Source: Rhizobiales bacterium UBA1912 (GTDB taxonomy: Bacteria; Pseudomonadota; Alphaproteobacteria; Rhizobiales; Devosiaceae). From it: 64,000 bases of DNA. Of the stretch, positions 60,143-64,000 are shown piece after piece. The notes under the pieces are model-generated. The model had not been told where the DNA came from. It saw only the letters and a list, made by a program, of their open reading frames with translations, and ran no database searches. The DNA is taken from positions 31,868 to 95,867 of the forward strand of contig DDGC01000023.1 in the NCBI GenBank assembly GCA_002337455.1, read 5' to 3'. The translations under genes were made by a program, and so were the position numbers. The number at the start of each line of letters is the position of its first letter. Within the stretch, counting starts at the first letter, position 1.

Positions 60143-60558
60143 GGCCGGATTCCGATCATCCGAATTGGCCAGCAAAGCAGCCGGATAAGGCCCAAACGAA
60201 CCGCTTGCTGAGGGGCGGCCTCGGCGGCGCGCTGTTCGCGGCGCTCTGCTGTTTCACGCCGCTTCTGGTTGTCGTGCTGGCTGGCGCAGGCCTGTCGGCG
60301 GTGACCGGGTGGCTTGATTACACGCTGTTCCCGCTGCTGTGCGTCAGCCTCGCGGTCGTCGCGCAGGCACTGTGGCTGCGCGCCGCGCGTCCCGGACCCT
60401 CCCCGAAAATCTGGGCCACACTCATCGCAGTGCTGCTCTCGGTATCGGTCATCGTTCTGGAGTTCCGTGGGGCGTTGACCCTTACGCTCCTCGCCGCGGC
60501 GCTGACCGGTGCCTACGCTCTCTACCTCAATCACTTTACCAAGAAGGTCCGACCGTAA
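60139..60558 (+). CDS. MerF-like mercury transporter with extended C-terminus
   Basis: 139 residues from a GTG start. The first half matches MerF: LLRGGLGGALFAALCCFTPLLVVVL with C37-C38, then GLSAVTGWLDYTLFPLL. Usual MerF is about 80 residues with two helices; this one adds two or three more helices (WATLIAVLLSVSVIVLE and TLTLLAAALTGAYALYL). The second vicinal Cys pair of MerF is not seen. Start and stop overlap both neighbours. Confidence 0.8.
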   Translation: MRPDSDHPNWPAKQPDKAQTNRLLRGGLGGALFAALCCFTPLLVVVLAGAGLSAVTGWLDYTLFPLLCVSLAVVAQALWLRAARPGPSPKIWATLIAVLLSVSVIVLEFRGALTLTLLAAALTGAYALYLNHFTKKVRP

Positions 60559-60695
60559 TGGCGGCTGCCTGCTGTTCTCCCATCGGCCTTCTCATGGGCC
60601 TGTTCTCGATGGCCACGCCTTTGGTGGCGATCGGCGCCATTCTTTATCTGGTCTTCGCCAAGCCGAAGGCTGATCCGACGACGAAAGTGACTTGA
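60558..60695 (+). CDS. 45-residue membrane protein in the mer operon
   Basis: ATG overlaps the previous stop (TAATG), and merA follows 3 bp later. The sequence begins MAAACCSPIG, with a vicinal Cys pair (C5-C6), then one or two helices (LLMGLFSMATPLVAIGAILYLVF) and a charged tail. The Cys pair and tight packing suggest it handles Hg(II). It is not recognisably MerE, MerC or MerH. Confidence 0.7.
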   Translation: MAAACCSPIGLLMGLFSMATPLVAIGAILYLVFAKPKADPTTKVT

Positions 60696-60698
60696 TCC

Positions 60699-62123
60699 AT
60701 GAAAGACTGCTGCTCGAACGAAAACGGCGCCTACGACCTCATCGTCGTGGGAGCCGGCTCCGCCGGTTTCTCCGCCTCGATCACGGCCGCCGAGGCTGGT
60801 AAGCGCGTCGCGCTCGTGGGCCATGGGACGATCGGAGGGACCTGCGTCAACTTCGGCTGCGTGCCCTCCAAGGCCATGATCCGTGCGGCCGAAGCACTGC
60901 ACGGCGCGCGCGCCGCCGCACGCTTTCCCGGCCTGTCAGGCGCGGCGCAGGTTGACGACTGGGCCCGCCTCGTCGCCGGCAAGGACGATCTTGTCGCGAC
61001 TTTGCGCCAGAAGAAATACGCCGACTTGCTGCCCAACTATGAGGGGGTCGATTACATCGAGGAAGGCCCCGCGACGTTGGTCGAGGGCGGTGTTCAGATC
61101 GGAGATCGCACAATCACCGCGCCCAAGACGCTGATTGCTACGGGCAGCCGGTCGCTCGTCCCGGCGATCCGCGGGATCGAGGATGTCGAACCACTCGACA
61201 GCCAGTCGCTTCTGGAGCTGGAGACCCTGCCCGAAAGCCTGATCTTCATCGGAGCTGGCTATATCGGCGCAGAACTGGCGCAGATGACGGCACGGATGGG
61301 GGTCAAGGTGACCCTCGTGGCGCGCTCCCGCCTGTTGCCGGGCGCCGAGCTGGAAGTCTCCGACGCTTTGTCGGAAGCCTTCGAGGCCGAGGGCATCACC
61401 CTCCTGACCGGCCTGCAGTATGACAGCGTCAGCAAATCGGAAGGAGGCGTCACATTGCGGGTCACGCAAGAGGGGGCCGAGAAGAACGTCACGGCGGAGC
61501 AGATCGTCATCACCGCCGGTCGGCAGGCCAATACCGAAGATCTCGGCCTCAAGGAGGCGGGCGTGCAAACTGACAGCCGCGGCGGGATCGTCGTGGGGCG
61601 AGACATGCAGACCTCGTGCCCCGGCATCTATGCCGCCGGCGACGTGACCGACCGCGACCAGTTCGTCTACATGGCGGCCTACGGCGCCAAGATCGCGGCC
61701 CGCAACGCCGTGGCGGATGCCGGAGAGCAATATAACAACAGCACAATGCCTTGGGTGGTCTTCACCGATCCGCAGGTGGCCGGCGTCGGCCTAAGCGAGC
61801 AACAGGCGCGCGATGCGGGTCACGATGTGAAGACCTCCGTGCTGCCGCTCGACCAGGTGCCGCGGGCCCAGGCGGCACGCGATACGCGCGGACTCATCAA
61901 GCTTGTGGCTGACCGGGAGACGGACCGGCTGCTCGGCGGACAGATCATCGCGCCTGAAGGCTCCGATACCATCCAGACGCTGGTCATGGCGCTGAAGGCT
62001 GGCATGACGACGAAGGCCCTCGGCGAGACGATCTTCCCCTATCTGACGACCGTCGAGGGCCTGAAGCTCGCGGCGCAGACCTTCGACAAGGACGTCGCCT
62101 TGTTGAGCTGCTGCGCGGGTTGA
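60699..62123 (+). CDS. merA: Mercuric reductase without N-terminal HMA domain
   Basis: 474 residues. Reduces Hg(II) to Hg(0) with NADPH and FAD. The redox-active pair is C49 and C54 in GGTCVNFGCVPSK; the C-terminal pair C471-C472 in LLSCCAG receives Hg(II) from the partner subunit. FAD-binding GAGSAG is at about 18-23. The N-terminal HMA domain of many MerA proteins is missing, but a Cys pair sits at residues 4-5 (MKDCCS). Last clear mer gene of the operon. Confidence 0.94.
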   Translation: MKDCCSNENGAYDLIVVGAGSAGFSASITAAEAGKRVALVGHGTIGGTCVNFGCVPSKAMIRAAEALHGARAAARFPGLSGAAQVDDWARLVAGKDDLVATLRQKKYADLLPNYEGVDYIEEGPATLVEGGVQIGDRTITAPKTLIATGSRSLVPAIRGIEDVEPLDSQSLLELETLPESLIFIGAGYIGAELAQMTARMGVKVTLVARSRLLPGAELEVSDALSEAFEAEGITLLTGLQYDSVSKSEGGVTLRVTQEGAEKNVTAEQIVITAGRQANTEDLGLKEAGVQTDSRGGIVVGRDMQTSCPGIYAAGDVTDRDQFVYMAAYGAKIAARNAVADAGEQYNNSTMPWVVFTDPQVAGVGLSEQQARDAGHDVKTSVLPLDQVPRAQAARDTRGLIKLVADRETDRLLGGQIIAPEGSDTIQTLVMALKAGMTTKALGETIFPYLTTVEGLKLAAQTFDKDVALLSCCAG

Positions 62124-62155
62124 GGCTCGCCTGCCGTTATCCGTGCGTCGGGCTG

Positions 62156-62171
62156 CCGGAGCGCTCCGGCC
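62156..62171. terminator. 16-bp perfect palindrome after merA
   Basis: GCCGGAGCGCTCCGGC, followed by CCTTCC, lies 33 bp after merA. A further CTGTCC-GG-GGACAG stem (62273-62286) stands before the next gene. Either could reduce read-through; the T-tracts are weak. Confidence 0.4.
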
Positions 62172-62326
62172 TTCCGGCTGCGGCGAGCGCGGAACCTGCA
62201 GGACATAATGTCGTTCGATGAACAGCGCGGAAACAAATTTAGAAGGCGGCGCCCTCTCGGACTTGTAGCTATCTGTCCGGGGACAGGATGCAAAAGTTTT
62301 TCTGAGGGCGGCCGGGTTCAGGAAAC

Positions 62327-63676
62327 ATGATGACCAAAACTTACGACGTGATCGTCATCGGCAGCGGAACCGCTGCGACCACCGTGGCAAAGCGCGTCAG
62401 CGCCGCGGGCCGAAGCGTTGCCGTGACGGATTTCCGCCCCTATGGCGGGACCTGTGCTCTTCGCGGCTGCGATCCCAAGAAGATGCTAATCGGAGGCACC
62501 TCTGCCGCCGACCACGCCCGACGGATGCGCGGCAAGGGAGTCGAGGGCGACGTGCGGATCGACTGGCACCAACTGCTGGCGTTCAAGCGCAGCTTTACGG
62601 ACCCTGTGCCGGACAAGAAGGAGAAGAGCTTCTCCGAAAGCGGCATCGCGACCTTCCACGGGCGGGCTCGCTTCGTTGGCCCGAGTGCTGTTGAGGTCGA
62701 TGGCGAAACACTGGAGGCCAGGCACATCGTTCTGGCGACCGGGGCGGAGCCGATGAAGCTGGGCATCCCCGGCGAGGAGCACCTGATCGACAACGAGGGC
62801 TTCCTTAAGATGGAAAGCCTGCCGCGCCGGATCGTGCTGGTCGGCGGAGGCTACGTCGCCGCCGAGTTCTCCCATATCGCCGCGCGAGCCGGGGCCGAGG
62901 TCACGATCCTCCAGCACGGCGACCGGATGCTCAAGGGCTTCGATCCGGACTTGGTCGGATGGCTGATGGAGAAGTACGAAGAGATCGGCGTGACCCTGCA
63001 CACCGGCACCGAGGTCAAGCGTATCGAGAAGACCGGCGATACCTTTCGCATCACTGCAGCCAGCGGCGGCGGCTCTGAGACCTTCGAAGCGGACATGGTC
63101 GTCCATGCCGCTGGCCGCAAGCCCGACTTCGAGCCGCTCGACCTTAATGCCGGTGGGGTGGAACTGCGGGACGGCAAGCTGGCCCTCAACGAATACCTGC
63201 AAAGCACGTCGAACCCGGCCGTCTATGCCGCTGGCGACACTGCCCAGATGGGCCCGCCGCTTACCCCCGTGTCCAATCACGACGGCAAGGTGGTTGTGGC
63301 GAACCTGCTGGAAGGCAATCACAGCACGCCGAACTACAAGGGCGTTCCTTCGGTCGCCTTCACCCTGCCGCCCCTTGCCCGAGTTGGGCTGGACGAATCC
63401 GAAGCTCATGAACGGGGGCTGAAGTTCCGCGTGCGGTGTAATCGGACGCCCGGCTGGTTTTCGACGCGCCAACAGGCGGAATCCGTCTCGGGTTACAAGG
63501 TTCTGGTGGAGGAAGGCAGCGAGCGCATCCTGGGCGCGCACCTGCTAGGACCGCACGCCGACGAGGTCATCAATGTCTTCACCTTGGCCGTGCGGCACGG
63601 GCTGACGGCCGACCAACTCAAGGACACGATGTTCGCCTATCCCACCGGGGCGTCTGACATCTCGTCGATGCTTTAA
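62327..63676 (+). CDS. FAD-dependent disulfide-reductase-family protein downstream of mer
   Basis: 449 residues. Class I pyridine nucleotide-disulfide oxidoreductase: FAD motif IGSGTAATTVAKRV (11-24), redox pair C43 and C48 in GGTCALRGCDPKK, NAD(P) motif VGGGYVAAEFSHIAARAG, and AAGDTAQMG. Glutathione and mercuric reductases have a C-terminal His in HPTxxE or a Cys pair; here the position reads YPTGASDI, so the usual base is lost. It may reduce another thiol or a bacillithiol/glutathione-mercury adduct. The gene lies 203 bp after merA. Confidence 0.82.
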   Translation: MMTKTYDVIVIGSGTAATTVAKRVSAAGRSVAVTDFRPYGGTCALRGCDPKKMLIGGTSAADHARRMRGKGVEGDVRIDWHQLLAFKRSFTDPVPDKKEKSFSESGIATFHGRARFVGPSAVEVDGETLEARHIVLATGAEPMKLGIPGEEHLIDNEGFLKMESLPRRIVLVGGGYVAAEFSHIAARAGAEVTILQHGDRMLKGFDPDLVGWLMEKYEEIGVTLHTGTEVKRIEKTGDTFRITAASGGGSETFEADMVVHAAGRKPDFEPLDLNAGGVELRDGKLALNEYLQSTSNPAVYAAGDTAQMGPPLTPVSNHDGKVVVANLLEGNHSTPNYKGVPSVAFTLPPLARVGLDESEAHERGLKFRVRCNRTPGWFSTRQQAESVSGYKVLVEEGSERILGAHLLGPHADEVINVFTLAVRHGLTADQLKDTMFAYPTGASDISSML

Positions 63677-64000
63677 CAGACTACCCACTGGAGCAGCGCA
63701 AAAGCGTGCTCGTCGCGACCTCTTGAAAAAAACAGACTGAGGCGCGGACACTGTGTCGCCCGAAAGTAGTCGGGTCCGGTTCGCTCCATTGCGAACATCA
63801 AGGCCCGCTCGGGACATCAAGTCAGGTCGAGGGATCGCGCTTCGCAAGAGACCCGCCATTTGCGAAAGAACGGCACGTAGACGTCGAAAATCGGTCGGAG
63901 TACTTGTCGGCCCGAATCCGCCAATCGCAGGATGTCTGCTTTTCTGGCTGGTGGTCCCAAAAGCCGACCGTCCGAAAGCCTGAAGAGTTTCGGCTGCCGG
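63677..64000. other. Right-end region without a recognisable gene
   Basis: 324 bp to the window edge. A 76-codon basic open frame (63753-63983) lacks a ribosome-binding site and any pattern I know. Text such as AAAGCCGACCGTCCGAAAG near the end resembles common decayed intergenic sequence in alphaproteobacterial islands. Confidence 0.5.

Noticed and set aside
63753..63983. A 76-codon basic frame at the right end
   Set aside because: Arg-rich composition of random GC-rich DNA, no ribosome-binding site, no family text.
1..64000. CRISPR array
   Set aside because: No regularly spaced identical repeats of suitable length and no cas genes were seen.

Overview
The window is high-GC chromosomal DNA of an alphaproteobacterium, most likely in the Hyphomicrobiales and close to Devosia or Pelagibacterium. 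This rests on gene content read from the sequence: a CpdR-type cell-cycle response regulator beside an N-formylglutamate amidohydrolase gene, a ROSE-like RNA thermometer on an hsp20 gene, an RcnA/DUF1007 fusion, DUF2277, DUF459 and DUF3768 proteins. The genus is inference; no search was run.

Positions 1-46500 are mostly core and metabolic genes. In order: a truncated diguanylate cyclase; RidA, a VOC dioxygenase-like protein, and a GntR regulator divergent from succinate-semialdehyde dehydrogenase (gabD); a secreted nuclease, DoxX, SlyX, a sugar kinase and an MFS transporter; a molybdate block (modB, modA, Mo-box, modE, but no modC) joined to eda; nadA-nadB; periplasmic carbonic anhydrase, a serine hydrolase and an AraC regulator; MarR, creatininase-like and LysR genes; a nickel/cobalt exporter fusion; hemH; qmcA-nfeD; motA/motB-type stator genes; galU, galE, a lytic transglycosylase and an SGNH hydrolase; gltB-gltD; hsp20; pldB-like, GFA and hisN; a candidate CU-rich trans-acting sRNA; N-formylglutamate amidohydrolase and cpdR.

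Two tandem tRNA-Val genes (GAC, then CAC; 46617-46854) mark the start of an accessory region. Behind them lie a dyad-rich non-coding stretch, a small excisionase-like HTH protein, an HUH-type rolling-circle replication initiator and a DUF927 helicase-like ATPase (47224-50161). This is the core of a replicating integrated element with no integrase in view. Next come a DUF3768 protein, a protein with a Tudor-like C-terminus, an XRE repressor, and a tightly overlapped run of five small membrane or secreted proteins, two of which carry SHOCT tails (one with DUF805, one with a superinfection-immunity-like membrane domain). An orphan ccmE-ccmF pair follows.

The right end is a metal-resistance island. 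A CDF exporter with an HMA domain and its MerR-type regulator share a clear MerR-type operator and sit between two diverged direct repeats. Next is a mercury operon with its own operator: merR, then merT-merP-merF-like-small membrane protein-merA, followed by a second disulfide-reductase-like flavoprotein.

The most interesting non-coding signal is a family of three long palindromic intergenic elements (2528-2646, 6684-6816, 46360-46488). Their inner sequence is conserved, while the outer stem differs in each copy yet stays self-complementary.
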